Assembly: GCA_934402395.1 (NCBI GenBank)
Contig: CAKRTQ010000012.1
Location: 13,269-77,268, forward strand
From: an uncultured Eubacteriales bacterium
GTDB lineage: Bacteria > Bacillota > Clostridia > Oscillospirales > CAG-272
DNA length: 64,000 nt
Reading direction: 5' to 3'
Positions 21,160 to 30,703 of the stretch are shown piece by piece. The notes below the pieces were generated by a model. It ran no database searches. It was not told where the DNA came from and saw only the letters and a list, made by a program, of their open reading frames with translations. A program made the position numbers and the translations under genes. Position 1 is the stretch's first letter, and the number at the start of each line of letters is the position of its first letter.

Positions 21160-23544
21160 ATGAGCACAAACAGAAACCGTGTGATAAAAGAATACATTAA
21201 CGATAACTATCCGAACGCAAAAATAGTCAGCTATGATGAGGGCAGCAGCGAGTGCGACCTTGTGTTTTACGATGACGAGGAGATCAAAAAACTGCGGGGC
21301 GACTGGTTCCCGCTCTGCTGCTACCGCGACAAAAAAACCGGAAAGCTCACTTACGGGGGCAGGGGCAAGGTGTATCATACTTATACCGAAGGCGAGACCG
21401 GCGCAGGCAAGACAACGCGCTTTGTGATGCAGAGCATCCGCGCGCTTTCAATGACCGCCGAAAAGCCGAGCTTTGTCATTGTGGACATACACGGGGAAAT
21501 AATCGAGAATCTTTACATCCACCTCAAAAAGATGGGCTATGATATAAAGATACTCAACTGCGACGACCCCGCGCGGTCGGATACGTACAATCCGCTTGAA
21601 AAGATAGCCGTTGAGTGTTACGAGAGCGGCGAGATCGAAAACGATGCGCTCAACAGCATCAGGCGTATGTCGGAAATAATCCAGCCTGTGGAGTCGCGCA
21701 GCGACCCCGTCTGGGACCGCGGTGCGCGGTCATATACCAACGGAAGCATTCTTGACAAGTTTGAAGATCTCATCGCGGGCGACATTCCGCTTTCCTGCAT
21801 GACGATCTACAATATAATCCAGAACCATCATTGGCTGAGGCAGATAATAGACAACGGCTATAATTCGGACGGCATAAGCCGCGTGTCCCATTACCGCAAA
21901 AAGCGGGATGCACTGTCGGTTCAGAAGCTGATAGCCGTCACGAACGCCGCCGAAAAAACACGCGCATCGTATTACGGGGTCGTGGAAAATCACTATGATA
22001 CATTCGGTCAGCCTGCATTTTACCGGCTGTCGTCAAACAGCACGATAAGTATAGACGGGTTTATCGACAGACCCACCGCCATTGTCATACAGTCGGGCAG
22101 CACCAGAATAGGCGATGATCTTATATCGCTTCTTATGAACGACATATACACCGCCGCTGTCAGAACGGGAAAGTCCAGCCCCTGCAAAATGCTGCCGCGC
22201 AAGATACACTGCTTTCTTGATGAATTTGCAAACTGCAACATTGCCGATGGTCCCGAGTATATAAAAATGCTCACCACATCGAGAAAGTTCGGTATGTACT
22301 GGCATATGATACTGCAATGCGACGCGCAGCTTGACCGCAAATATGACGCCAACATAGCACGCATCATACGCGCCAACAGTACCGAAATATTCATGGGTTC
22401 GCAGGACTATTCGACTCAGCTGCGTTTTGCAAAATCATGCGGGCAAAAAACGGTCGAGCAGCTCGGCTCGGAAATGAGACAGCAGGAGCCGGCGTTTGCA
22501 ACGCTTGATCTTATGACTACGGACAAGCTTGACAGCACCGGGGAAGGATATATTTATGTAAAATCACCGCGTCACCCCATACTCAGGTCGTTTATCGAAG
22601 CATTTTACAACTGCCTTGAATTCGAGACCGACGGTAACATTGACGCGGTATATCCGCACAATGATTTTGACTACCGCAGCACCTGCTTTTATGTTGACGA
22701 GATCCCCGCAGCCATTTCGTCCGAGGCGTATGAGCTGGTGAAATATATCGGTCCCGAAAAGATGAAAAAAAGGGATATCATAAGGAAGTACGGCGCGCCG
22801 AATACTGCCGAATTACTGGCAAGGCTGGAAGCTAAGAATATTATCAGCCGCGATGCGAACGATGTTGTGAGCGTTGAACTCAATATGCGCCAGCTTGAGC
22901 TGCTGGAGTTCAGGTATGAGCACGGACTCATGAAAAAAACAGGACCGCACAGGACCGGCAGAGGTCCGCGCTCATCCCGCGAGATCCGAGACATTCTGTT
23001 CGGTGCCGAGGTGGATGAGAATGACGAAGAAGACGACGATGAGGTGTTTGGCTCCGATGATGCGGATGTCGATTATATAGACTTCAGCGATATCATCGGA
23101 GCGGCGAGCCGTGAGAGAGTAGTGACGTGCTGCGAGGACGACACGGACGATATGGAACATGAGCTTCGCTGCTATCTTGCCGACAACGAGATCGACGTCA
23201 CCGCATCGGACTTCGCCGGTATCACCTGCATTCCAGATGATATGAACGAATTTTTCTGCGCCTGCGAAGCATCCCGCGACCCCGCGCACTGCCCATGGCC
23301 GTCCGAGCTGCCCACTACAGGTTCGCTTTTGAAATGCGCTATCATAGAGGCATATCTGCGCCGAAACGATTATGCCGATATTGACAAATGGTCGGAGGGT
23401 ATCAGCGCCGAGGTGGAGAAAATAAGCAACAGCGGATATTTTCCGCAGACAATGATCGATATTTTCAACAGCGCCGCGAAAGCTGTCGGTACCGAGCTGG
23501 ATATTGAAAATATACGCGAGCTGAAAAAAATGCTGAATGCCTGA
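21160..23544 (+). CDS. Soluble VirD4/TraG-like ATPase
   Basis: 794 residues of the type IV coupling protein family: Walker A GETGAGKT (about residue 78), Walker B IHCFLDEFAN, then LTTSRKFGMYWHMILQC and STEIFMGSQD as in TraG/VirD4. The usual N-terminal membrane segments are missing. The C-terminal extension has a winged-helix-like part (about 515-580), a very acidic stretch (about 618-650) and an all-helical end. No relaxase, T4SS or integrase gene is found nearby, so this is not an ordinary conjugation gene. AAAGGAG precedes the ATG. Confidence 0.85.
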   Translation: MSTNRNRVIKEYINDNYPNAKIVSYDEGSSECDLVFYDDEEIKKLRGDWFPLCCYRDKKTGKLTYGGRGKVYHTYTEGETGAGKTTRFVMQSIRALSMTAEKPSFVIVDIHGEIIENLYIHLKKMGYDIKILNCDDPARSDTYNPLEKIAVECYESGEIENDALNSIRRMSEIIQPVESRSDPVWDRGARSYTNGSILDKFEDLIAGDIPLSCMTIYNIIQNHHWLRQIIDNGYNSDGISRVSHYRKKRDALSVQKLIAVTNAAEKTRASYYGVVENHYDTFGQPAFYRLSSNSTISIDGFIDRPTAIVIQSGSTRIGDDLISLLMNDIYTAAVRTGKSSPCKMLPRKIHCFLDEFANCNIADGPEYIKMLTTSRKFGMYWHMILQCDAQLDRKYDANIARIIRANSTEIFMGSQDYSTQLRFAKSCGQKTVEQLGSEMRQQEPAFATLDLMTTDKLDSTGEGYIYVKSPRHPILRSFIEAFYNCLEFETDGNIDAVYPHNDFDYRSTCFYVDEIPAAISSEAYELVKYIGPEKMKKRDIIRKYGAPNTAELLARLEAKNIISRDANDVVSVELNMRQLELLEFRYEHGLMKKTGPHRTGRGPRSSREIRDILFGAEVDENDEEDDDEVFGSDDADVDYIDFSDIIGAASRERVVTCCEDDTDDMEHELRCYLADNEIDVTASDFAGITCIPDDMNEFFCACEASRDPAHCPWPSELPTTGSLLKCAIIEAYLRRNDYADIDKWSEGISAEVEKISNSGYFPQTMIDIFNSAAKAVGTELDIENIRELKKMLNA

Positions 23545-23561
23545 TTTGATGTCCGGGATTA

Positions 23562-23590
23562 TTGACACGGTTCTGTTTTTGGGATATAAT
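23562..23590 (+). promoter_or_regulatory. Consensus sigma-A promoter of the amidohydrolase gene
   Basis: TTGACA (23562-23567), 17-base spacer, TATAAT (23585-23590). Only about 32 bases separate the likely start site from the gene. Confidence 0.9.
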
Positions 23591-23628
23591 TAAAGCGTAG
23601 GAATAATTGAAAGGTCGGTTTATTTGAT

Positions 23629-24909
23629 ATGAAATATATCCTCAAAAACGGAAAGATCCTTGACGGGAGCCGCGATATGCAGCCGCGCGAGGGTTGCGGA
23701 ATCCTCGTTGACGGCGAAAAAATAATCGGTATTCTGCCGGACGGTGCGGAGGTCTGCGACTGCTGCACGGTCGATCTCGGCGGAAAATACATTATGCCGG
23801 GTCTTATCAATATGCACGTTCATCTTGCCGGAAACGGCAAGCCTCAAAAGAAGCAGCGCGATAACGAAAAGCTCGTGCGTACAATAATGTCTACCGGTCT
23901 TACACGCGCCGTGGCGTACCGCATGGTGTGCGGTTTTGCCGCCGACGAGCTTTACAGCGGCGTAACGACCATACGAACTGTCGGCGGGCTCGGTGATTTC
24001 GATACCCGCTTGCGCGATGAAATAGCCGCCGGGCGGCGTGACGGTCCGCGCATTCTTGCCGCCAACCGCGGCATATCGGTGCCCGGCGGACACATGGCAG
24101 GATCGGTGGCAATAGCGGCGCATGACATTCCCGAGGCTTTGCGCCACTATGAGGAATCCAAAAAAGAAGGCGTTGACCTTATCAAGCTGATGATAACGGG
24201 CGGCGTGCTTGACGCCAAGGAAAAGGGCGTGCCGGGAGAACTGAAAATGGATCCCGCAATGGTGCGCGCCGTATGCGAGCGCGCACACGCGGACGGATAT
24301 ACCGTTGCCGCGCATGTCGAGTCGCCCGAGGGCGTGCGCGTTGCGCTTGAAAACGGTGTTGATTCGATAGAACACGGCGCCGCGCCGGACGATGGGATAA
24401 TAAAGCTGTTCATCGAGCGTGGGGCGTACCTCTGCACCACGCTGTCCCCCGCGCTTCCGTACGCGCTGTTTGACCGCTCGGTCACGAATGCGAGCGAGGT
24501 GGAGCAGTACAACGGCAACGTGGTGTTCCGCGGTATCATCGACTGTGCCAAAGCCGCGATAGCAAATGACATTCCGGTGGTGCTCGGCAACGATGTGGGC
24601 TGTCCGTGGATCACACAGTACGACTTCTGGCGTGAGCTTTACTACTTCTGCAAATATGTCGGCGTTTCAAATTCCTTTGCGCTCTGGACGGCGACCGCCC
24701 GCAGCGCGGAGCTGGCAGGCATCGGCGACATAACGGGAAGCATAACCGAGGGCAAATGCGCGGATATGATAGTCACGGCGGAAAATCCGCTTGACGATAT
24801 ACGCGCGCTCGCCAATGTCGATATTGTTATCGCACGCGGCAGAATATATGAGCATCCGCACATAAAGGTCAACCCGCGTGTGCGCGCCGAACTTGATAAA
24901 TTCCTTTGA
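23629..24909 (+). CDS. Metal-dependent amidohydrolase
   Basis: 426 residues. Metal ligands of the amidohydrolase superfamily are seen: HVH in GLINMHVHLAG (about residue 62), a lysine in DLIKLMITGG likely carboxylated, His in VAAHVES and SIEHG, and Asp in LGNDVG. The closest group is the imidazolonepropionase/Xaa-Pro dipeptidase-like (prolidase-type) amidohydrolases. The substrate is not known. It is a single gene with its own promoter, ending in a shared terminator. Confidence 0.9.
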   Translation: MKYILKNGKILDGSRDMQPREGCGILVDGEKIIGILPDGAEVCDCCTVDLGGKYIMPGLINMHVHLAGNGKPQKKQRDNEKLVRTIMSTGLTRAVAYRMVCGFAADELYSGVTTIRTVGGLGDFDTRLRDEIAAGRRDGPRILAANRGISVPGGHMAGSVAIAAHDIPEALRHYEESKKEGVDLIKLMITGGVLDAKEKGVPGELKMDPAMVRAVCERAHADGYTVAAHVESPEGVRVALENGVDSIEHGAAPDDGIIKLFIERGAYLCTTLSPALPYALFDRSVTNASEVEQYNGNVVFRGIIDCAKAAIANDIPVVLGNDVGCPWITQYDFWRELYYFCKYVGVSNSFALWTATARSAELAGIGDITGSITEGKCADMIVTAENPLDDIRALANVDIVIARGRIYEHPHIKVNPRVRAELDKFL

Positions 24910-24920
24910 TACAGAACAGA

Positions 24921-24966
24921 ACAGCAGAATGGTCTGCCACGCGGGCGCGGCAGACCATTCTGCTGT
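24921..24966. terminator. Bidirectional terminator, 18-bp perfect stem
   Basis: Arms 24921-24938 and 24949-24966 (core CAGAATGGTCTGCC / GGCAGACCATTCTG) enclose a 10-base loop between two convergent genes. Confidence 0.85.
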
Positions 24967-24968
24967 AT

Positions 24969-27170
24969 TTACGGTGTCAGAACGCTTATTGCGGAATCCG
25001 GCAGGCAGAGCTCCGATCCGACCTTTGCGGCGGCATAGGCAATGTTCATATCCTTTGATGCGTGCAGTACCACCCTGATCTTATCTGTCGGAATGCTGTA
25101 TGCTTCAAGTATCTGCCCCATATCGCAGACCGAAACCGGTCCGCTGCCACCGTCCGGGACAGCTCCGTCTGCGGCTGTGAGCGTGCAAAGGAAGTCGGAC
25201 CCGTTCTGCGTCACGTGCACCCACAGCCCGTCGTTTGTCGGGATCCCGAAGTAGTCGGGATGAGCCCTTTTGAGCTCCTCAAACGGCGTTTCAAATATAG
25301 ACGACCGCAAAAAGTAATTTACGAATACGGATGAAGCTTCGGTGGGATGAAGCCATTTGCTCTGACCGTCCGATGCGATATAGTTGCCCAATATCTGCAT
25401 GGGAAGATCGAGGTAGTTGCATATCCCCTGAAGCTGTTGCACGTTCAGAAGAGAACTGGACACGACAGAGCCTTTGTAGAATACTTTGATCTTTTCGGGA
25501 GCTATGCGGTAAGAGGCGAGTATGGCTCTCATCTCGGAAAGCGGTATACCGGGGGTATTTTTGTCACCTTCGAAAATAAATTTGTTGCTGTCGGGCGGTG
25601 TGTTGAGTAGCCGGCATATGTGTTCACTGACATATACATAAAGCCCGTCCGAGGCATCGAGCCCGAAGTACATCGGATATTCCCCGCGCAAAACAGTGAG
25701 CGTTACCGGCGTTGCAAAAATGCAGGAATACACCCCGTCATCCGGAGCGGCGAGGGTATCGCCGTTTATCAGCATCTCGCTGCCCCGACCCTTCAGCATA
25801 TCAATTAAGCTGTCGGCGCTTTCTTTATTGATTATACGGTACACATCGGTAAAGCTTCCGCCGTCACGCGCCCAGCAGACCTCGCTTTTGTCTTTGCTGA
25901 AGTGCAGCGTGAGCAGTGATATCCCGTTTTTGTTTTCAAAACGCACCTCGTACCCGCGCTCGCTCATCCCGCCCACGGCAGCCGGTGCAACGGCTGTGCT
26001 GTCAAGGCGCATATCACGGAGAGCGGCGAGCACGGCTTTAAGCGATGCGGCGTCATTCTTCTTTTGCGAGCATATCAACATATCACCGTCGGAATATGTT
26101 ATCTGCGTGGATGAAATATTGCCGGAGATCCCATCAAGACCCGCGGCGTTCATGATGCCGAACGTTTTTTTCGATGGTCTTTGTGTGAGAAGACAAACGG
26201 CAGCCGCGCAGCATACGGCAAGAGCGGCTATCACTATATACAGTGTGGGTTTTTTGTAGTTCAGCACGTGCTTTATCCTTTCTCGGACTCCGATCTCGCC
26301 GAAGGCGAGTGGACAGACGGCAGCCACTCCGCGCGGAGCACTGCAATTTATCAGGGCATTTGAATACGGTCTTTTGACGTCCGTACCCATTTTGCTCAGC
26401 ACCTTCTCGTCACAGGCGGTCTCTATATCGCGGCAGAACAGGATGTATGATACCCAGATGAGCGGATTGAACCAGTATACCGACAAAAGTGCAAAGCCTA
26501 CCGGCTTCCATATGTGGTCAAGCCGCGCAATGTGCGCGCGCTCGTGCGCTACTACGTACTGCGCGTCATTCTCCGAAATATCGGAGGGCAGGTAGATGCG
26601 CGGACGGAACAGACCGAATATGAACGGCGTGCTTATGCGGTCGCCCGTGAAAATGTTTTTTTCGCGCAGTATCGCCTCGCGCGTGCAGCGGCGCACGCGG
26701 ACACAACTGGCGGCAGCCCACACCCACATTGCGCACATCCCGGCGATCCATATCTGCGCTGCAATGTGAACGGGAGACGTGTGCGGCGGTTCCGTGATGG
26801 GGTCATCGGCAGGCGATCCCGGCGGCGACACGGTAACGTTCCCATCGCCGGTGATGACGGTCACGTTTTCCGTATTGTCGGTGGGAAGCGCCGGTGCGGC
26901 GCCGGCTGTGGTCGGTACGGTATCCGCCGGAGGGGCTTCCCGCGTTGACGTGTCCGCCGGTGCGTAGAGCAGCTGTTCCGCATTTGGCACGATGCTTACC
27001 GGACTTTCCGGAGAGTACGGACACACGAGCCGCACCGCGACCAACGTCCAAAGCAGCACGGTGATGTGTTTCGGCGATCTTTTCAGTATGAGCCGTATCA
27101 GCATGACCACTGCGGCAATAAATCCCGCCGTCAGACTCATGTTAAGAATTTTAAGAAACAGAGAGATCAT
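24969..27170 (-). CDS. BlaR1/MecR1-like M56 membrane metallopeptidase sensor
   Basis: 733 residues. Four N-terminal membrane segments surround a cytoplasmic zinc protease domain with HERAH (about residue 209) and ETACDEKVL. A last membrane segment (about 310-330) leads to a large extracellular part of about 400 residues that I cannot assign; it has no clear penicillin-binding SxxK domain. Such proteins sense cell-wall stress and cut the partner BlaI repressor. The BlaI gene lies directly upstream, ending one base before this start. Confidence 0.88.
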   Translation of the reverse strand: MISLFLKILNMSLTAGFIAAVVMLIRLILKRSPKHITVLLWTLVAVRLVCPYSPESPVSIVPNAEQLLYAPADTSTREAPPADTVPTTAGAAPALPTDNTENVTVITGDGNVTVSPPGSPADDPITEPPHTSPVHIAAQIWIAGMCAMWVWAAASCVRVRRCTREAILREKNIFTGDRISTPFIFGLFRPRIYLPSDISENDAQYVVAHERAHIARLDHIWKPVGFALLSVYWFNPLIWVSYILFCRDIETACDEKVLSKMGTDVKRPYSNALINCSAPRGVAAVCPLAFGEIGVRERIKHVLNYKKPTLYIVIAALAVCCAAAVCLLTQRPSKKTFGIMNAAGLDGISGNISSTQITYSDGDMLICSQKKNDAASLKAVLAALRDMRLDSTAVAPAAVGGMSERGYEVRFENKNGISLLTLHFSKDKSEVCWARDGGSFTDVYRIINKESADSLIDMLKGRGSEMLINGDTLAAPDDGVYSCIFATPVTLTVLRGEYPMYFGLDASDGLYVYVSEHICRLLNTPPDSNKFIFEGDKNTPGIPLSEMRAILASYRIAPEKIKVFYKGSVVSSSLLNVQQLQGICNYLDLPMQILGNYIASDGQSKWLHPTEASSVFVNYFLRSSIFETPFEELKRAHPDYFGIPTNDGLWVHVTQNGSDFLCTLTAADGAVPDGGSGPVSVCDMGQILEAYSIPTDKIRVVLHASKDMNIAYAAAKVGSELCLPDSAISVLTP

Positions 27171-27533
27171 TCAGTCCTCCTTGTATTCGTCGATCATGCG
27201 CCGGATATCGGCGACTTCCTCCCGTGTGAGCTGCTTGCGCGCGGTAAATGCCGCAAGAAAAGCGGGCAGTGAACCTTCAAATGTTTCGTCAACGAATTTT
27301 TCACTTTGCGCGGCATAAAAATCGCTGCGCGAGATCAGTGAGGTTATTGTGCCGCCGTCATTTTTAAACAGCCCCTTGTCACACAGCCGCTTGAGGACTG
27401 TGTAGCAGGTGGATTTTTTCCACCCGAATTTTTCGGCGCTCATGTGTGAAAGCGCGGTCGAGGACATGGGCTCGTTTGCCCAGATCATATCTGCAAAGCG
27501 CGCTTCCACCGTTCCGAGCTGCATTTCCTTCAT
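27171..27533 (-). CDS. BlaI/MecI-type repressor
   Basis: About 120 residues with a winged helix (WANEPMSSTALSHM, KKSTCYTVLKRLCDKGLF) and a helical dimerisation end, as in BlaI/MecI/CopY. The start at 27533 follows AAGGAGGT; a frame from 27554 would include the ribosome binding site. It likely represses its own operon through the two TACA-N3-TGTA operators upstream and is inactivated by the M56 sensor. Confidence 0.9.
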   Translation of the reverse strand: MKEMQLGTVEARFADMIWANEPMSSTALSHMSAEKFGWKKSTCYTVLKRLCDKGLFKNDGGTITSLISRSDFYAAQSEKFVDETFEGSLPAFLAAFTARKQLTREEVADIRRMIDEYKED

Positions 27534-27562
27534 GTCTGATACCTCCTTGGACATTTTTTGAG

Positions 27563-27615
27563 GTCTACATGTTGTAGACTATATATATTCTACACCATGT
27601 AGACCGATTTGTCAA
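27563..27615 (-). promoter_or_regulatory. BlaI-type promoter with two operators
   Basis: On the minus strand TTGACA (27615-27610), 17 bases, TAGAAT (27592-27587). Two dyads, GTCTACATGTTGTAGAC (27563-27579) and TCTACACCATGTAGA (27589-27603), match the TACA-N3-TGTA operator of BlaI/MecI regulators. One lies between -35 and -10, the other just downstream of -10. Confidence 0.9.
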
Positions 27616-27621
27616 TACCTT

Positions 27622-27664
27622 TTTTGAAAAAAGCAGGATGTCACGCCAACGCGCAACATCCTGC
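27622..27664 (-). terminator. Terminator of the minus-strand operon 33125-27675
   Basis: GCAGGATG (27633-27640) pairs with CATCCTGC (27657-27664) around a 16-base loop, followed on the minus strand by a T-run (27632-27622). Confidence 0.85.
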
Positions 27665-27674
27665 GGATATTATT

Positions 27675-29423
27675 TTAAGCAATTATTTTATCGCTGTCGC
27701 GGAATTGCAGGCGGTAAAGCCCCGCATACACGCCGTCGAGTGCCATAAGCTCATCATGGGTGCCTTCTTCGGCAACGCTGCCGCCGGATATGACTGCTAT
27801 CATGTCCGCGCTGCGTATCGTTGAAAGACGGTGCGCCACGACGATGGTCGTGCGTCCGCGGCAGAGCTCGTCAAGAGCCTGCTGAATAAGTATTTCCGTT
27901 GTATTGTCAAGAGCGGAGGTCGCTTCGTCAAGTATAAGTATCGCGGGGTCCTTGAGGAATACGCGCGCTATGCTGAGACGCTGTTTCTGCCCGCCGGAAA
28001 GTCTGACGCCGCGTTCACCTATCTCGGTGTCGTAGCCGTGCTCAAGCGACATTACCCAGTCGTGTATATTGGCCCGGCGCGCCGCCTCAATGACTTCTTC
28101 ATCGGTGGCGTCAAGTTTGCCGTAAAGGATATTGTCGCGTATCGAACCGTTGAAAAGAAAAACGTCCTGCTGCACGATACCTATGTTTTTGCGCAGCGAA
28201 TCAAGCGTTACATCATTTATATCCTTACCGTCAATGCGTATCGAGCCGCTGTTTACCGGATAAAAATGCGGTATGAGGTGGCATATGGTGGTCTTTCCGC
28301 CGCCCGACGGACCGACAAGCGCCAGCGTGCTGCCGTGCGGAATGTGCAGATTTATTCCGTGAAGCACCTCAGACGAATGCGCCTCGGGGTCGGACGATGT
28401 ATATGAAAACTCAACATTTTCAATGTCGATATCGCCCCGCACACGTCCGAGGACCTCGGCGTCCGTTTTTTCCTTTTCCGGCTCAACGTCCATTATCTCG
28501 CAAAAGCGTTCAAAACCGCTCACGCCGTTCTGGTATTGCTCCATGAAGTTTATCAGCGTGGTAATGGGAGAAATAAAGAGGTTTACCGAAACGATAAAGG
28601 CGGAGTAATCCGCAAAGTCGATTCTGCCGGCATACAGGAATATGCCGCCCGCGATGAGGATGATCACATTGAAAACATCTGTGATGAAGGACGATGAGGA
28701 ATGGAACGCCGCCATTGCGCGGTAAGCGCGGCGGCAGGCATCGACGAACTGGCTGTTGCCCACCTCAAATTTTTCAAGCTCTTTTTCGGCGTTTGTATAG
28801 GCTTTTGTAACACGTATGCCGGAAATACTGCTTTCTATCGCGGCATTTATAACGGCATTGCTGCGCCGGCGGTCGGTAAACGCCTCGCGCATTCTGCGGC
28901 GCAGGCGCATTGAAACTATGATCAGTATCGGAACACAAACGAAGATTATAAGGGTGAGCCAGACATTTATCATACAGAGATAAATGAAGGAGCCTATTAT
29001 CATTACGGTGCTGATTATGAGGTTTTCGGGACCGTGGTGCGCCAGCTCGCAGACATCAAAGAGGTCGCTTGTGAGGCGTGTCATGATCTTGCCCGTTTCA
29101 TGGTCGTCAAAGAATGAGAAAGGCAGCCGCTCAAGGTGAGCAAACATATCGCGCCGCATCTGTGCCTGCATCGCAGTGCCTATCATGTGACCGTCATACT
29201 GGACAAAATAGCGCAGAAGAAGGCGCAGAACGTAAAGCCCGAGCACTATGAGTCCGGCAAATATCACGCCGCGGAAGTTTTTGTTCGGAATAAGGTCGTT
29301 CAGCATCCGCCGTGTGACAATGGGATATACCATGCCAATCACGGATATGAGCAGGGAGGCGGTCATATCCATGGCAAACATGAATCTGTGCGGTTTGTAA
29401 TAGGCTATAAAGCGTTTTAACAT
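27675..29423 (-). CDS. ABC exporter, fused membrane and ATPase domains (MsbA/LmrA type)
   Basis: 582 residues. Six membrane helices in the first 320 residues, then an ATPase domain with Walker A GPSGGGKT (about residue 372), signature LSGGQKQR, Walker B ILILDEATSALD and a switch histidine (VAHRLST). This half-transporter type works as a homodimer or with a partner; no second half-gene is adjacent, so a homodimer is likely. It is the last gene of a five-gene operon. Confidence 0.93.
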   Translation of the reverse strand: MLKRFIAYYKPHRFMFAMDMTASLLISVIGMVYPIVTRRMLNDLIPNKNFRGVIFAGLIVLGLYVLRLLLRYFVQYDGHMIGTAMQAQMRRDMFAHLERLPFSFFDDHETGKIMTRLTSDLFDVCELAHHGPENLIISTVMIIGSFIYLCMINVWLTLIIFVCVPILIIVSMRLRRRMREAFTDRRRSNAVINAAIESSISGIRVTKAYTNAEKELEKFEVGNSQFVDACRRAYRAMAAFHSSSSFITDVFNVIILIAGGIFLYAGRIDFADYSAFIVSVNLFISPITTLINFMEQYQNGVSGFERFCEIMDVEPEKEKTDAEVLGRVRGDIDIENVEFSYTSSDPEAHSSEVLHGINLHIPHGSTLALVGPSGGGKTTICHLIPHFYPVNSGSIRIDGKDINDVTLDSLRKNIGIVQQDVFLFNGSIRDNILYGKLDATDEEVIEAARRANIHDWVMSLEHGYDTEIGERGVRLSGGQKQRLSIARVFLKDPAILILDEATSALDNTTEILIQQALDELCRGRTTIVVAHRLSTIRSADMIAVISGGSVAEEGTHDELMALDGVYAGLYRLQFRDSDKIIA

Positions 29424-29441
29424 GATGTTTTTCCTTCCGAT

Positions 29442-30686
29442 TCAATGCCCGGCGGCTTCCTGCTCGCGGTGCTGCTTCACAAGAGCCACGTTGCGTTCGT
29501 GTCCCGCTCTTGTTTCGGCATAAAGCATGAATCTGTTGGTGTCTGTGACAAAGAAATAGTTGGAGCTTTCGGAATCCGGCGATATCGCGCAGGTAAGAGC
29601 CTGATAAGACGGGTTGCATATCGCTCCGGGCGGCAGACCGTTGGCAACATAGGTGTTGTAGGGACTGTCAAAGTTGAGCTGCTCGGCTTTTATCTCGGCG
29701 GGCTTTTCGCCCTTGGCAACGAGCCATGCGTAAACGGTGGTCGCATCGCATTCAAGGTGCGGATAATCGGATGGCTTGGCGAGGCGGTTGTGTATGACTG
29801 CCGAAACCTTGTCAAAGTCCGAGGCATAATAGGCTTCCTTTTCGATTATCGAGGCTATCGTGACTATCTGGTCAACGGTAAAGCCGCTTTTTTCGGTGTA
29901 TTCGCGGAGCTGGCGGTTGTATACCTCGTCAAAACGGCCAAGCAGCTTGTTTATATAGTAGCTTTCGGAGTTGTCGGTGTAAAAATCGTAGGTGTCGGGG
30001 TAGAGATAACCCTCAAGCCGGTAATGCCTGCCGCCTGTCATGTCTATATCGGCAATAAAGTCGTAATTGTATTCTCCGTTGTTTATTGCGTCGATAAAGC
30101 CCTCGCGCGTTCCTATTCCGTTTGAGGTGAAAAGCCCGATTATATCCTCAACGTTATAGCCCTCGGGAATAGTCAGGCGTATGGTAGAGCGCGTGCTGCT
30201 GGGACGCAGACTTATCAGCAGCTCATCATAGTTCATCATGCCGTTTACAGTGTGTACGCCCGCGACAAAGGCGTATTTGTCGGGATTTTCGGCGATGTAT
30301 CTGTCAACGTGCTTCAGTTTTGAGTAGAGTCTGAAGAGCCACGGGTATTTTATTACGCCGTCCTCTGCCAGTATTTCCGAAATATCTGAGGCGGAGGCAT
30401 ACTCGGGAACTTCGATCTCCACCTCCTCGCTGTTTTTTACAAAGGCGTACATATCGTTGGCGCAGCTTATGGCAAAAAAGGCGAGCGCGGCGGAAACTAT
30501 GATTATGAAGCTGATGTAGAGCACGGTTTTGAGCACTGCCATTATCGTACTCGAGGTCTCGGTATATCCGGGCTTTTTGGTGGGGTCCTCGGTCATCCAC
30601 GCCGGCGGAGTCACCTGACGGCGGCGCGGCGGGTTCCCACGGACGCTTTTTTTGTTGCTCCTGTCATTTTTGTTAAGCATTTTCAT
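29442..30686 (-). CDS. mltG: Endolytic murein transglycosylase MltG
   Basis: MltG cuts nascent peptidoglycan strands and helps set glycan length. This 414-residue protein has a basic cytoplasmic start, one membrane helix (about 50-72), a LysM-like region and the YceG catalytic part with IASIIEKEA (catalytic Glu near residue 274), VIHNRL, and LPPGAICNPSYQAL. Start at 30686 or the ATG two codons later. It is co-transcribed with the ABC exporter and the CPBP protease. Its location away from a divisome cluster is unremarkable. Confidence 0.94.
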   Translation of the reverse strand: MKMLNKNDRSNKKSVRGNPPRRRQVTPPAWMTEDPTKKPGYTETSSTIMAVLKTVLYISFIIIVSAALAFFAISCANDMYAFVKNSEEVEIEVPEYASASDISEILAEDGVIKYPWLFRLYSKLKHVDRYIAENPDKYAFVAGVHTVNGMMNYDELLISLRPSSTRSTIRLTIPEGYNVEDIIGLFTSNGIGTREGFIDAINNGEYNYDFIADIDMTGGRHYRLEGYLYPDTYDFYTDNSESYYINKLLGRFDEVYNRQLREYTEKSGFTVDQIVTIASIIEKEAYYASDFDKVSAVIHNRLAKPSDYPHLECDATTVYAWLVAKGEKPAEIKAEQLNFDSPYNTYVANGLPPGAICNPSYQALTCAISPDSESSNYFFVTDTNRFMLYAETRAGHERNVALVKQHREQEAAGH

Positions 30687-30703
30687 ATACCTTGTTTTGT
30701 GTT

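Noticed and set aside
21160..23544. Part of a conjugative or integrative element
   Set aside because: No relaxase, integrase, other T4SS genes or att sites were found, and the ATPase lacks membrane anchors.
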